Assembly: GCA_027484055.1 (NCBI GenBank)
Contig: JAIXQH010000066.1
Coordinates: 42,941 to 106,940 of the forward strand
Direction of reading: 5' to 3'
Length of the DNA: 64,000 nt
DNA from: Verrucomicrobiaceae bacterium
Lineage (GTDB): Bacteria > Verrucomicrobiota > Verrucomicrobiia > Verrucomicrobiales > Akkermansiaceae
Shown here: piece after piece, positions 37,130 to 46,819 of the stretch
Layout of the letters: the number at the start of each line of letters is the position of its first letter
Numbering within the stretch: the first letter of the stretch is position 1
Program-made: the position numbers and the translations under genes
Notes under the pieces: generated by a model
Told to the model about the DNA's origin: nothing
What the model saw: the letters and a program-made list of their open reading frames with translations, nothing else
Databases searched by the model: none

Positions 37130-37705
37130 TTATGCCTCAGCAGTTGGGGTTGCAGTTTCGGCTTCAGCAGCAGGTGCCTCGGCAGCTACAGCGGCAGGAG
37201 CCTCTTCTTCTGGAGACGATGAATCGTCGCCATCTGGATCGAACTTCGCTTTGACCACGCGAGCGATGCGGGTCGCAGGCTCGAGGATGGTTGCCAACAG
37301 TTGGGAAAGAACGGCTTCGCGGGATGGGATGTCGGCGATCGCTTTGAGGGCGGTGGCGTCGAGCACGGCATTTCCGAGAATTCCCACCTTCATTTCAGGT
37401 TTTTTGAATTCCTTTTCGAAATTCTTGATGACCTTGGCAGCGGAGAAGACTTCTGCTTCGCCCATGACGTAGGCCATTTGACCGGTGAGGTCTGCACCGA
37501 TGTCGGGCATACCGGCTTCGGCAAGGGCTTTGCGCATGTAGCTATTTTTCGCGACGGTGCAGTTTGCACCACCTGCGCCGAGGCGATTGCGGAGTTCCGT
37601 GAATTGCTGCACGGTGAGACCGGTGTAATCGATGACGATCAGGTAAGGGGATGCATTGACGCGATCCAACAGGCCGTTGATGATGATTTTCTTATCTGGA
37701 TTCAT
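37130..37705 (-). CDS. rplJ: 50S ribosomal protein L10
   Basis: 191 residues. Anchors the L7/L12 stalk to 23S rRNA. The core (DYTGLTVQQFTELRNRLG, VAKNSYMRKAL) is typical; the C-terminus adds an acidic, Ala/Pro/Glu-rich tail of about 30 residues (DGDDSSSPEEEAPAAV onward) longer than in E. coli. Only 20 bases separate it from rplA, so a classical L10 leader RNA does not fit here. Confidence 0.96.
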   Translation of the reverse strand: MNPDKKIIINGLLDRVNASPYLIVIDYTGLTVQQFTELRNRLGAGGANCTVAKNSYMRKALAEAGMPDIGADLTGQMAYVMGEAEVFSAAKVIKNFEKEFKKPEMKVGILGNAVLDATALKAIADIPSREAVLSQLLATILEPATRIARVVKAKFDPDGDDSSSPEEEAPAAVAAEAPAAEAETATPTAEA

Positions 37706-37725
37706 ATGCGTTAGCGGGCTGTGGA

Positions 37726-38433
37726 TTAAGCAGAGGCTTTGCTATAGGTGGCGGCTTCCAGCGGGATGCCGGGGAGCATCGAAGCCGCGAGTGTCACAGC
37801 TTGGATGTAATTACCCTTGGCGGAGGCGGGCTTGGCGCGAACGACGCTGTCCACGAAGGCACGAGCGTTTTCTTCCAATTGAGCTGGCTCGAAGGAGGTC
37901 TTACCGATGGAACCGGAGACGTTACCGTTTTTGTCGAGTTTGAAATCGACGCGACCGGCTTTCACTTCGCGAACGGCCTTGGCGGTGTCGTCGGTGACGG
38001 TTCCGGTCTTCGGGTTCGGCATGAGGCCGCGTGGTCCGAGGACCCGGGCGATTTTCCGAACTTCGGTCATGGCATCTGGCGTGGCGATCGCGGAGTCGAA
38101 ATCCGTGAAGCCTTCTTGGACGCGCTTGATGAGATCCTCGTATCCAACGTGCTCAGCACCTGCGGCGATGGCAGCCTCAGCAGCGGCACCTTGGGCGAAG
38201 ACGACGACGCGGACATTGCGTCCGGTGCCGTGTGGGAGAGAAACGGAGCCGCGAACCATTTGGTCGCTCTTCCGTGGGTCCACGCCGAGGTGGAACGAAA
38301 GGGTGACGGTCGGGGTGAACTTCGGCGCCGGGAATTCCTTCACGGTGCTGATCGCGTCGGTGAGTGAGTAGTTCTTGCCGGTTTGGACAAGAGCGACTGC
38401 TTTTTTGTAGCGTTTGCTGCGGTGTTTAGCCAT
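37726..38433 (-). CDS. rplA: 50S ribosomal protein L1
   Basis: 235 residues from ATG at 38433. It forms the L1 stalk and often represses its own operon. Typical stretches: MAKHRSKRYKKAV, HLGVDPRKSDQMVRGSVSLP, HGTGRNVRVVVFA, VLGPRGLMPNPKTGTV and GNVSGSIGKTSF. The longer open frame upstream (to 38553) is not homologous and is not used. The 131-base gap to rplK could hold an L1 binding site, not identifiable by eye. Confidence 0.97.
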   Translation of the reverse strand: MAKHRSKRYKKAVALVQTGKNYSLTDAISTVKEFPAPKFTPTVTLSFHLGVDPRKSDQMVRGSVSLPHGTGRNVRVVVFAQGAAAEAAIAAGAEHVGYEDLIKRVQEGFTDFDSAIATPDAMTEVRKIARVLGPRGLMPNPKTGTVTDDTAKAVREVKAGRVDFKLDKNGNVSGSIGKTSFEPAQLEENARAFVDSVVRAKPASAKGNYIQAVTLAASMLPGIPLEAATYSKASA

Positions 38434-38564
38434 TTTTTTAGTGTGTTGCAGTTCGGACGGAAAGAGCGGGTTGCAATTCCCTCCTGCGGGGTGCTTTGAG
38501 AGGTGAGTCCCTCGGCTGAGAATTTGAGAAAAGACTCGTTGGCGAGACGCCAACGCTCCTTGAT

Positions 38565-38993
38565 TTAGTAACCTTCGATTTCCAAGCCCATTTGGCGAGC
38601 GGTGCCAGCAAGGATGCGGCAGGCTGCTTCTGGGTCTTTGGTATTAAGGTCAGGCATTTTGATCTTCACGACTTCCATGAGCTGAGCCTTGGTGATTTTA
38701 CCAACCTTGATCTTGTTCGCCTCTTTCGAGCCCGAAGCAAGGCCTGCTATCTTTTTGAGGAGATTGCCGGCAGGTGGCTTTTTGGTGATGAAGGAGAATG
38801 ACTTGTCCTTGTAAACCGAAATGACGACAGGAAGCACATCGCCGACTTGGGCTTGTGTGTTCGCGTTGAATTCCTTACAGAACGCCATGATGTTGACACC
38901 AGCCTGACCGAGGGCTGGGCCCACTGGAGGTGATGGATTGGCGGCTCCAGCTTTGATCTGGAGCTTGATGAGTTTGACGACTTCCTTGGCCAT
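38565..38993 (-). CDS. rplK: 50S ribosomal protein L11
   Basis: 142 residues, canonical length. It binds the GTPase-associated region of 23S rRNA. Marks: [40 protein letters not shown]-like [11 protein letters not shown], and [14 protein letters not shown] at the end. It follows nusG by 65 bases. Confidence 0.97.
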   Translation of the reverse strand: MAKEVVKLIKLQIKAGAANPSPPVGPALGQAGVNIMAFCKEFNANTQAQVGDVLPVVISVYKDKSFSFITKKPPAGNLLKKIAGLASGSKEANKIKVGKITKAQLMEVVKIKMPDLNTKDPEAACRILAGTARQMGLEIEGY

Positions 38994-39058
38994 AATAAAT
39001 GCGGTTTAAACGTGCGGGAGAGGGGTGATTGGATATTCGGAGAGGGAGGTCCAGACAA

Positions 39059-39628
39059 TTATGCTCTTTCGACCTGCCAATATTCGAGTTCGACGGGAGT
39101 ACTACGCCCGAAGATGGTAACGGAGACGCGGAGCTTGCCACGTTCTGGGTCGATTTCTTCGACGATCCCGTTTTGAGATTGGAATGGGCCGTCGGCCACT
39201 TTGACGGTGTCGCCGACTTCGAAGCTGATGGCTGGGCGGACACTTTCTTCGCGCTCCTTGATTTGGGAGAGCATCGCTTCCACTTCGCGAGGGCGCATGG
39301 GTGCGGGACGGTCTTTGGTGCCGGCGAAGCCGATCACGCCGTCCATCTCTTTGATGAAAAACCAAGTCTTCTCGACGAGTTGGTTGTCATCCGTGGCGAG
39401 ATTCATGTTAACGATGATATAACCGGGGAAGAATTTCTTCTTGGTTTCGGTCTTTTTACCACGGCGAATCTCGGAGACCATTTCAGTCGGCACGAGAACT
39501 TCGCGGATGTATTCGGTCATGCCTTCTGCCTCAGCGGTCCGTGCGATACGATCCCGCACCTTCCCTTCTTGGCCAGAGAGAACTTGAACAACGTACCATT
39601 GATCGCGGAATGAATTGGGGTCTGACAT
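39059..39628 (-). CDS. nusG: Transcription termination/antitermination factor NusG
   Basis: 189 residues. NGN domain with WYVVQVLSGQEGKVRDRI, FFPGYIIVNMNL and IGFAGTKDRPAPM; then the KOW domain FEVGDTVKVADGPFQSQNGIVEEIDPERGKLRVSV. It couples RNA polymerase to Rho or to the ribosome. The gene lies 47 bases after secE. Confidence 0.97.
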   Translation of the reverse strand: MSDPNSFRDQWYVVQVLSGQEGKVRDRIARTAEAEGMTEYIREVLVPTEMVSEIRRGKKTETKKKFFPGYIIVNMNLATDDNQLVEKTWFFIKEMDGVIGFAGTKDRPAPMRPREVEAMLSQIKEREESVRPAISFEVGDTVKVADGPFQSQNGIVEEIDPERGKLRVSVTIFGRSTPVELEYWQVERA

Positions 39629-39675
39629 GACGGGTCGGTCGAAGAGTGAGTGGAAAGGGAGGGGTGAATGAAGGA

Positions 39676-39909
39676 TTAACGACCGAAGTCAAAATTGGTC
39701 AAAAACGCGACAATCTGAACGAGAAAGAAGTCCCAGAACTGAACGAAGCCTGCAAGGAGGACCATGGCGATGAGGACGACCATGGTGGAATCTACGAGTT
39801 CTTTATATTTCTTCAGTCCCTTGATTTTGGGATCAGACTCCCATGGCCAACTCGCTTTATGGAGTTCACCTTTTACTTCACCTAGGAAATTGGAGATTTT
39901 AGAAAACAT
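39676..39909 (-). CDS. secE: Preprotein translocase subunit SecE
   Basis: 77 residues from ATG at 39909. A short cytosolic region (EVKGELHKASWPWES) and a single membrane helix (about 43-66: TMVVLIAMVLLAGFVQFWDF), as in minimal SecE. It clamps the SecY channel. The longer open frame upstream runs into the tRNA and is ignored. Confidence 0.92.
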   Translation of the reverse strand: MFSKISNFLGEVKGELHKASWPWESDPKIKGLKKYKELVDSTMVVLIAMVLLAGFVQFWDFFLVQIVAFLTNFDFGR

Positions 39910-39942
39910 GATGTCGTGAGACCGATATGACTGAGAATGAGA

Positions 39943-40018
39943 TGGCACGCCAGGGGGGACTCGAACCCACAACTTTCGGTTTTGGAGACCGACGCTCTAC
40001 CAATTGAACTACTGACGC
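39943..40018 (-). tRNA. tRNA-Trp (CCA anticodon)
   Basis: 76 bases on the minus strand, G1 at 40018, CCA encoded at 39945-39943. D arm with AGTTCAATTGGTAGAGC, anticodon loop CTCCAAA within a CGGT/ACCG stem, T loop GGTTCGAGTCC. The acceptor stem has G-U pairs including the first. Lies between tuf and secE, the PVC arrangement. Confidence 0.95.
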
Positions 40019-40118
40019 GTTGAGGCGAATTGGGGGCACCTCATTGGTATGAGGTACCCCTGATTCTGACGATCTACCCTTCGACAAGCGAGTGGCAGAC
40101 CGCACTGCTAACTAGAAC

Positions 40119-41303
40119 TTACTTGATGATTTCACCAACCCGGCCAGCACCCACGGTCCGTCCGCCTTCGCGGATGGCAAAACGCATGGTTTGCTCCATG
40201 GCAATCGGGGTGATGAGCTCGACTTCGAGATTGATGTTGTCACCAGGCATCACCATTTCAACGCCTTCTGGAAGCTTGATGCTGCCAGTTACGTCGGTGG
40301 TGCGGAAATAGAACTGTGGGCGATAGTTCGAGAAGAACGGGGTGTGGCGGCCACCTTCTTCTTTGGAAAGAACGTAGATCTCGGACTTGAAGATGGTGTG
40401 ACCCTTGACGGTGCCGACCTTGGCGATGACTTGGCCACGCTCGACTTGGTCCTTCTTGAGACCACGAACGAGGAGACCGACGTTGTCACCTGCACGACCT
40501 TCGTCGAGGAGCTTACGGAACATTTCGATGTCGGTAACGGTGGTTTTCTGCGTGTCGCGGATACCAACGATTTCGACTTCTTCCATTTTCTTGACGATAC
40601 CGCGCTCGACACGGCCGGTGCAAACGGTTCCACGGCCTTCAATCGAGAACACGTCTTCGATCGGCATGAGGAAGGTTTTGTCAATCGGACGCTCAGGCTC
40701 AGGGATGTAGGAATCCACTGCGTCCATGAGTTTCATGACATTTTCCATTTGGGTCGCGTCGCCGTCGAGGGCACCCTTGGCGGAACCCATGACGATTGGA
40801 ATGTCGTCACCTGGGAATTCATACATCGAAAGGAGATCGCGGATTTCCATTTCGACAAGTTCGAGGAGCTCTGCATCATCAACAAGGTCCACCTTGTTCA
40901 TGAAAACAACGAGAGCAGGAACGCCAACCTGACGTGCAAGCAGAATGTGCTCACGAGTCTGTGGCATTGGGCCGTCAGCGGCGGAAACCACGAGGATGCC
41001 ACCATCCATTTGGGCAGCACCGGTGATCATGTTTTTCACATAGTCGGCGTGTCCTGGGCAATCAACGTGCGCATAGTGGCGCTTGGCGGTTTCATATTCC
41101 ACGTGGGCCGTGTTGATCGTGATGCCGCGCTCGCGCTCTTCGGGAGCTGCGTCGATGTCCGCGTAGCTCTTCTTAAGGCAGAGGCCTTTTTCAGCGAGCG
41201 TGTTGGTGATCGCTGCTGTGAGTGTGGTTTTGCCGTGGTCAACGTGACCGATAGTACCGATGTTGACGTGGGGCTTGTTGCGCTGGAATGCTTCTTTTGC
41301 CAT
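40119..41303 (-). CDS. tuf: Elongation factor Tu
   Basis: 394 residues from ATG at 41303 ([16 protein letters not shown]). It delivers aminoacyl-tRNA to the ribosome. G motifs: [20 protein letters not shown] and GSAKG; then domain II and III. The upstream in-frame extension covers tRNA-side sequence and is rejected. rpmG is not between tuf and secE. Confidence 0.98.
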   Translation of the reverse strand: MAKEAFQRNKPHVNIGTIGHVDHGKTTLTAAITNTLAEKGLCLKKSYADIDAAPEERERGITINTAHVEYETAKRHYAHVDCPGHADYVKNMITGAAQMDGGILVVSAADGPMPQTREHILLARQVGVPALVVFMNKVDLVDDAELLELVEMEIRDLLSMYEFPGDDIPIVMGSAKGALDGDATQMENVMKLMDAVDSYIPEPERPIDKTFLMPIEDVFSIEGRGTVCTGRVERGIVKKMEEVEIVGIRDTQKTTVTDIEMFRKLLDEGRAGDNVGLLVRGLKKDQVERGQVIAKVGTVKGHTIFKSEIYVLSKEEGGRHTPFFSNYRPQFYFRTTDVTGSIKLPEGVEMVMPGDNINLEVELITPIAMEQTMRFAIREGGRTVGAGRVGEIIK

Positions 41304-41351
41304 GGTGGTTGTTGTTCTGCTTGAGACTGTTGAGATTTTTCGTGGAGACCC

Positions 41352-41426
<75 letters not shown>

Positions 41427-41534
41427 AATCTGACTGTATTTGCCTTTCCTTCAACCCGACAAAAACACCGCGTCTTTTCTCGATTCATGAGACTAGGCGC
41501 GGCACCCCTGACTTGCTGTTGGGAAGAGCGGGCG

Positions 41535-41564
41535 GACATTGACACAATCGGTCACTCTGTCAAA
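41535..41564 (-). promoter_or_regulatory. Candidate promoter for the tRNA-Thr/tuf supercluster
   Basis: On the minus strand a perfect TTGACA (41564-41559), preceded by a run of T, is followed after 18 bases by AATGTC, a poor -10. An alternative TACAGT sits only seven bases before the tRNA. The true start is unresolved. Confidence 0.3.
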
Positions 41565-41617
41565 AAAAATCTGAACCAAAAGAAAATTTATGGAGATTCC
41601 ATGAAATCCATCGCTCA

Positions 41618-42430
41618 TCAGCTGCTTGGATTCTCTTCCTCGGCCACGAGTGACAACCGGCGAATGGCCAGACAGCTGCCGCTTTCCGCATCCACGTCCA
41701 CGATCACGCCGCAAAGCCGCACGGGGCCTTTCGCGACGGGGAAACGCGTCGGCATGCTGGATTTAAATCTCCACACCACCGACTCGATACTTCGTCCGAG
41801 AACAGACTCTTCCGGACCGCACATTCCGGCATCGGTTAAATAGCCGGTTCCGCCTGGGAAAATGGATTCATCGGCCGTTTGCACGTGGGTGTGGGTGCCG
41901 ACGACGAGGGAAACACCGCCATCCAGCATTCGTCCCATGGCGATTTTTTCGCTGGTGGTCTCTGCGTGCACGTCCACCACGATGATCCTGACTCCAAGAT
42001 CCCGAAGCCGGGCGACTTCTTGCTCCACGGCTAAAAAAGGATTTTCAAGTGGCGGCTGCATGAACGAACGGCCTTGAACTTGGACGACCGCCACTTTCCC
42101 TTTTGCCGTATCTAAAACCACACTCCCTGCGCCCGGCGTGCCTTCGGGATAGTTCAGCGGCCTTAACAATCTTGGCTCTGTCGGGAAATAATCGACGATT
42201 TCCTGCTGGTCCCACACGTGGTCGCCGGTCGTGATCACCGCAGCGCCTGCCCTGAGTAGGTCAATTGCGATTTTCGGCGTGATCCCCTTCCCTCCTGCCG
42301 AGTTTTCGCCATTTACGATGATGAAATCCAATTCTTCGGATTGTTTCAACAAGGGCAAATGCTTGATTACGGCCTTACGACCGGGTTCACCCACCACGTC
42401 ACCAAGAAATAAGATTCGAATCGTAGGCAT
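41618..42430 (-). CDS. YmdB-like 2',3'-cyclic-nucleotide phosphodiesterase (metallophosphatase)
   Basis: 270 residues from ATG at 42430 (MPTIRILFLGDVVGEPGR); upstream in-frame codons are not homologous. Binuclear metal-centre motifs of the TIGR00282 family: GDVVG, NGENSAGGKGI, TTGDHVWDQ, VDVHAETTSEK and GTHTHVQTAD. Characterised members (B. subtilis YmdB) hydrolyse cyclic nucleotides and influence RNA turnover. It is upstream of the tRNA-Thr promoter region on the same strand, separated by about 190 bases, so probably a separate unit. Confidence 0.9.
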   Translation of the reverse strand: MPTIRILFLGDVVGEPGRKAVIKHLPLLKQSEELDFIIVNGENSAGGKGITPKIAIDLLRAGAAVITTGDHVWDQQEIVDYFPTEPRLLRPLNYPEGTPGAGSVVLDTAKGKVAVVQVQGRSFMQPPLENPFLAVEQEVARLRDLGVRIIVVDVHAETTSEKIAMGRMLDGGVSLVVGTHTHVQTADESIFPGGTGYLTDAGMCGPEESVLGRSIESVVWRFKSSMPTRFPVAKGPVRLCGVIVDVDAESGSCLAIRRLSLVAEEENPSS

Positions 42431-42511
42431 AAAATAAATGAATCGTAAGCGCTCCTCCGCTTCGGTATCGATTTTCCACAATCCCTGACTTGCCACAATT
42501 CATTTTCCAAA

Positions 42512-43699
42512 ATGCCTGCATCCGCCAAACCTCTCGGCTTGTTATTTGCGCTTATCGCTCTGGCCGTAGGAATCTTTTTCCTAGGTCAGCCCCGGCCCAA
42601 ACCACTGCCACCGGAGTGGAAATCTTTGGAAATTTACCAGCGCACGATCACCCGCAACGAATTTGAGACGCTCCTCAATACCGTCTTCACCACCGGCAGC
42701 GCGTGGCACGACGCGATCACGCTCAGCGAAATGAAAGCTACCATCCGAGTGGGACGCTCACCAGCAGATGGGCTTTTTCACCTTCATTTCAGCTCACCGG
42801 ATACCCCCGCGACGCCAAGCCCCCGCCCATGGCGGAGCACTCGTGAGCTACCGCCACCAAGTCGTGAAAAACCATTAAACGGCCTGAAAATTGCCATCGA
42901 CCCCGGCCACATCGGCGGGGCATGGGCGAAAATGGAGGAGCGCTGGCTACGATTCGGCGGGGGCAGCCCAGTGATGGAGGGCGATATGACCTTACAGGTG
43001 GCACAACTCCTTAAACCCCTCCTCGAAAAACATGGAGCGAGCGTATCTCTGGTTCGCTCCAGCAATGAACCCGTCACCCAGCTACGCCCATCCGGCCCAG
43101 GGAAAGAGGCCGAGCGCCAATTCTACCGCACCGCGGAAATCCACGCCCGCGCCAGGCTCGTCAACGAAACCCTCAAACCCGACCTCGTCCTCTGCCTTCA
43201 CTTCAATGCCGAAGCTTGGGGCGATCCCACCCAGCCGACCCTAATCGACCGCACTCATTTGCATCTAATTCTCAACGGAGCCTACACCGACGAGGAACTA
43301 TTTCTCCCAGATCAACGCTTGGCGATGTTGAAAAAACTCCTCAGCCGAACCCATGAGGAGGAAATTCTGGTCGGCTCGCAGCTCGCCACCACGTTTTCCG
43401 AAATCACCGGACTTCCTCCGTATCAATACCCAGCCGACACAAAAAACGCCCTCCCCGTCCCGAACCAACCCTACCTCTGGACTCGGAATCTCCTCGCGAA
43501 CCGTCTCTACGACTGCCCGGTCATTTACCTAGAACCCTATGTCATGAACTCCACCATCGACTACCCACGCCTCCAAGCTGGCGATTACGACGGCATCCGG
43601 GAAATCAACGGCAAGCCGCAAATCTCGATCTTTCGTGAATATGCTAACGCAATTGCCCAAGGACTCATCGTTCAAAATTTAAAGCAACCTACCTTCTAG
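42512..43699 (+). CDS. N-acetylmuramoyl-L-alanine amidase (Amidase_3)
   Basis: 395 residues with an N-terminal membrane anchor or signal (about 6-27, LGLLFALIALAVGIFFLG). It cleaves the amide between MurNAc and the stem peptide. The zinc enzyme motifs are IAIDPGHIGGAW (His about 133), EGDMTLQVAQLL (Glu), and LCLHFNAEAW (His). After the zinc site the protein has an unusual insert (about 245-310) before the end. It is divergent from the YmdB-like gene (81-base spacer) and stands upstream of, but 61 bases from, the cytochrome gene. Confidence 0.85.
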   Translation: MPASAKPLGLLFALIALAVGIFFLGQPRPKPLPPEWKSLEIYQRTITRNEFETLLNTVFTTGSAWHDAITLSEMKATIRVGRSPADGLFHLHFSSPDTPATPSPRPWRSTRELPPPSREKPLNGLKIAIDPGHIGGAWAKMEERWLRFGGGSPVMEGDMTLQVAQLLKPLLEKHGASVSLVRSSNEPVTQLRPSGPGKEAERQFYRTAEIHARARLVNETLKPDLVLCLHFNAEAWGDPTQPTLIDRTHLHLILNGAYTDEELFLPDQRLAMLKKLLSRTHEEEILVGSQLATTFSEITGLPPYQYPADTKNALPVPNQPYLWTRNLLANRLYDCPVIYLEPYVMNSTIDYPRLQAGDYDGIREINGKPQISIFREYANAIAQGLIVQNLKQPTF

Positions 43700-43760
43700 G
43701 GAGACCATCTCTTAATCTGATAAACCCTAAAAATTCACGCGTAAACCCTTCCTCACCACG

Positions 43761-45257
43761 ATGTCCTACCGTCACCTGCTCGCTTTTTTCTCCCTCCTCG
43801 CGCCCGCCCTTGCCCAAGATGGAGGTCAGCTTTACACCCTAACTTGCTCCGCCTGTCACGGAGCCGATGGTAAAGGTGCTGCCAACGGCACCTTTCCACC
43901 CCTCGCCCTCAGCCCCTACCTCGCGGGCGAGCCAGACCGCGCGATCAAGATCGTCCTTCACGGGCTCAATGGCCCCGTGAACGTCTTAGGCAAGACCTAC
44001 AATTTAGAAATGCCTCCTCAAGGTGCCGCCATGCAGGACGAAAATATCGCTGCCGTCCTCACCTACGTCCGGTCAGCTTGGGGAAATACCGCAGGCCCGG
44101 TCACCGCTGACCAGGTGAAAAAAATCCGCGCTGCCACCTCCAGCCGTAGCGAACACTGGACCGCTCCTGAACTGCTGAAACTTCACCCCATCCAAGAAAT
44201 CAAGCCCCTCACCAATCTACTTTCCTTCACCTACACAGGAAATTGGACCGCTGCCCCTGATTTCGCCAAGCTCAAGCCCGCCGCCGCAGAAGAAGAACCC
44301 ACGGGAAGAATCGCACTCCCTAAGATCAAAGCCCCCAAAGGCAAAGACGTCTCCCCGCCCGCCAGCGGCAACCTCGGCATGGTTTGGGAAGGCACCCTCA
44401 CCCTCCCCACCACCGGGGACTACGAATTCCTCTTCGGGGCAGATGACGGGGGCAGCATCCTTCTTGACGGCAAGCTCATCACCCAAATCACCGGCGCAGG
44501 TCCGCTCAAAGGGCGTGAAAAACAGGTAATCATCCCGGCCAGCGCAGGCCCACACAAGTTCCGGGCCGAATATTACGACCTGCTAGGCTTGAAAGCACTC
44601 CAGATCGCTTGGCGCCAAAAAAGCCAAAAAGAATGGAACTTCCTCACCGAAGAAACCAAGTCCGCCGCCAAAGTCTGGCCGCCCATCATCCTCAAACCCA
44701 CCGAGCGCCCCATCATTTACCGGAATTTCATCGAAAAAACCTCGCCGCGCGCCATCGGCGTCGGCTTCCCCGGTGAAGTCAATCTCGCCTACTCCGTGGA
44801 CAATCTCGCCCCAGAACTCATCTGGACAGGCGCCTTTATCGACGCCGGCCACCACTGGACCGACCGCGGCATCGGCAACGAGCCCCCCGCTGGGCTAAAA
44901 GTCGTCAAGCTCACCACCGCCCCCGCCCTCGATAAGGCCGCTAAATTCCGTGGTTACAAGCTCGACCCAGCAGGAAATCCCAGTTTCTCGGTTCAGTTTG
45001 GCGAACTTTCCCTACTCGACGGCTACACCACCTCCACCTCCTCCCTCATCCGCAGCTTGAAAGTGAGCGGAAAATCCTCCGGCTCGACCGTTCTCACCTT
45101 GGTCGATGGCGTCGCCGTCACCGCGACCGGCCCAGATACCTTCGACGTAGGCGGCCTAGTTACCCTCACCGCCAAGTCCACCAAGATCCTCGACGGCAAG
45201 CTTGTCCTGCCCCTCGTCCCCGGCACCACCACGGAGATCCGCTACCTCTGGAAATAA
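43761..45257 (+). CDS. Exported c-type cytochrome with PA14 domain
   Basis: 498 residues; signal peptide 1-19 (ALAQDGG). Residues about 20-115 are a class I cytochrome c with one CSACHG haem site (about 31-36) and a likely axial Met in the LEMPPQGAAM region. About 200-285 is a PA14-like beta-sandwich (DYEFLFGADDGGSILLDG), often carbohydrate-binding. The rest is beta-rich with no recognised fold. Cytochrome-PA14 proteins occur with sugar-oxidising propellers in Verrucomicrobia and Planctomycetes. The next gene, 51 bases on, is such a propeller, so this cytochrome is probably its electron acceptor. Confidence 0.8.
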   Translation: MSYRHLLAFFSLLAPALAQDGGQLYTLTCSACHGADGKGAANGTFPPLALSPYLAGEPDRAIKIVLHGLNGPVNVLGKTYNLEMPPQGAAMQDENIAAVLTYVRSAWGNTAGPVTADQVKKIRAATSSRSEHWTAPELLKLHPIQEIKPLTNLLSFTYTGNWTAAPDFAKLKPAAAEEEPTGRIALPKIKAPKGKDVSPPASGNLGMVWEGTLTLPTTGDYEFLFGADDGGSILLDGKLITQITGAGPLKGREKQVIIPASAGPHKFRAEYYDLLGLKALQIAWRQKSQKEWNFLTEETKSAAKVWPPIILKPTERPIIYRNFIEKTSPRAIGVGFPGEVNLAYSVDNLAPELIWTGAFIDAGHHWTDRGIGNEPPAGLKVVKLTTAPALDKAAKFRGYKLDPAGNPSFSVQFGELSLLDGYTTSTSSLIRSLKVSGKSSGSTVLTLVDGVAVTATGPDTFDVGGLVTLTAKSTKILDGKLVLPLVPGTTTEIRYLWK

Positions 45258-45308
45258 TTCCTCAGCCATCCTCCACCGATTTTTACTCCCACGAATCCTT
45301 CTCCTGCC

Positions 45309-46769
45309 ATGCGTCTCCTCATCCCACTCCTTTTCACCACCACCCTCACTCACGCACTGGCCGCGCCAGCTTACGACCCTCACCAAGCTGAGTATTACCT
45401 CCGTGAGGAAATCCCCTTGCCACCTGGCGAAGTCATGGAACTGGGCTCCATCGCCCTCATGCCCGACCAGAAAGTCGCCGTCACCACCCGTCGTGGCGAT
45501 CTCTGGATCTGCTCCGGTGCCTATGAGAAAGACCTCTCCAAAGTCACTTGGAAACGCTTCGCCCAAGGCCTCCACGAACCGCTCGGCATGTCCTTCAAAG
45601 ACGGCACCTTCACCCTCACCCAGCGCCCTGAGGTCACTCGCATCCGCGATTCCGACGGCGACGGCCTCGCCGACACCTTCGAGACCCTCAACAATAGCTG
45701 GGGCAGCTCCGCCGACTACCACGAATACGCCTTCGGCAGCGTCCCTGATAAAAATGGCGACATCTGGGTCGCCCTTTGCCTCACCGGTTCCGCCGCCGCC
45801 AAGTCAGACTGGCGCGGCTGGTGCATGAGAATCACCCCAAAAGGTGAAATCATTCCCACCTGCTCCGGCCTCCGTTCCCCCGGCGGCATCGGATTCAACT
45901 CCGTTGGCGACACCTTTTACACCGACAACCAAGGCCTCTGGAACGGCTCATCTTCCCTTAAATGGCTCAAGCCTGGCTCCTTCCAAGGAAATCCCACCGG
46001 TAATAAATACCACACCCTCGCCAACCTCCCCGCCCCGCCTGAGCCTGCCGATCCCTCGCGCGTCCTCGCTGAGCGTCTCAAGCATCCCGAATTCATCCCA
46101 CCCGCCGTCGTCCTCCCCCACGGACAAGTCGGCCACTCACCCACCGGCATCGCCTGTGACATGAGCGGTGGAAAATTTGGTCCTTGGACCAATCAACTCT
46201 ACCTCGGCGAGCAGACCTACTCCCAAGTCCAGCGCGTCTTCTTGGAACAAGTCAACGGCCTCTACCAAGGAGCTGTCTTCCTCATGCTCGACGCCTTCGA
46301 GGCCGGCCTCATCCCCATCGTGCTCGACCAAAAAGACGGCACCCTCTTCACCGGCGGCTCCAACCGTGGCTGGGCCTCGCGCGGCACCAAGCCCTTCACC
46401 TTCGAGCGCGTCCGCTGGACCGGGAAAACCCCGTTCGAAATCCTCACCATGAGCGCCAACTCAGACGGCTTCACCCTCAAGTTCACCGAACCTGTCGATC
46501 CCGCCACCGCTGGCAACCCTGCCAACTACGCCATGAAGGCTTGGACCTACATCCTCCAACACACCTACGGCAGCCCAGAAGTCGATCAAGCCACCCCACA
46601 AATCACCAAGGCCACCGTCTCCCCAGACAAGACCTCCGTCCGTCTCACCATCACCGGACTCGTCCGCGGCCACGTCCACCACCTCGATTCCTCAAAAATC
46701 ACCTCCGCCGCCGGCCAGCCTCTCTGGCATCCGGATGCCTGGTACACGCTCAACGAGATCCCTAAATAA
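45309..46769 (+). CDS. Exported beta-propeller, glucose/sorbosone-dehydrogenase-like
   Basis: 486 residues; signal peptide 1-18 (HALAAPA). The propeller repeats include MELGSIALMPDQKVAVTTRRGDLW, GLHEPLGMSFKDG, TRIRDSDGDGLAD, CSGLRSPGGIGFNSVGD and TGIACDMSGG, resembling PQQ-type GSDH/soluble aldose dehydrogenase propellers. No CXXCH is present, so electrons must pass to a partner, most simply the cytochrome-PA14 protein encoded just upstream. A C-terminal beta domain (about 375-486) follows. Substrate and cofactor are not provable here; PQQ is likely. Confidence 0.75.
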   Translation: MRLLIPLLFTTTLTHALAAPAYDPHQAEYYLREEIPLPPGEVMELGSIALMPDQKVAVTTRRGDLWICSGAYEKDLSKVTWKRFAQGLHEPLGMSFKDGTFTLTQRPEVTRIRDSDGDGLADTFETLNNSWGSSADYHEYAFGSVPDKNGDIWVALCLTGSAAAKSDWRGWCMRITPKGEIIPTCSGLRSPGGIGFNSVGDTFYTDNQGLWNGSSSLKWLKPGSFQGNPTGNKYHTLANLPAPPEPADPSRVLAERLKHPEFIPPAVVLPHGQVGHSPTGIACDMSGGKFGPWTNQLYLGEQTYSQVQRVFLEQVNGLYQGAVFLMLDAFEAGLIPIVLDQKDGTLFTGGSNRGWASRGTKPFTFERVRWTGKTPFEILTMSANSDGFTLKFTEPVDPATAGNPANYAMKAWTYILQHTYGSPEVDQATPQITKATVSPDKTSVRLTITGLVRGHVHHLDSSKITSAAGQPLWHPDAWYTLNEIPK

Positions 46770-46819
46770 GGAAAACCTCCTTCAGCATTTTGATTCACTC
46801 GGCGTGTCGATTTCCGCAT

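Noticed and set aside
36905..37254. ORFs antisense to rplL/rplJ
   Set aside because: They are shadows of the ribosomal-protein genes; the spacer itself has no independent coding signal.
36992..37725. L10 leader RNA before rplJ
   Set aside because: Only 20 bases separate rplA and rplJ, too short for the known leader structure.
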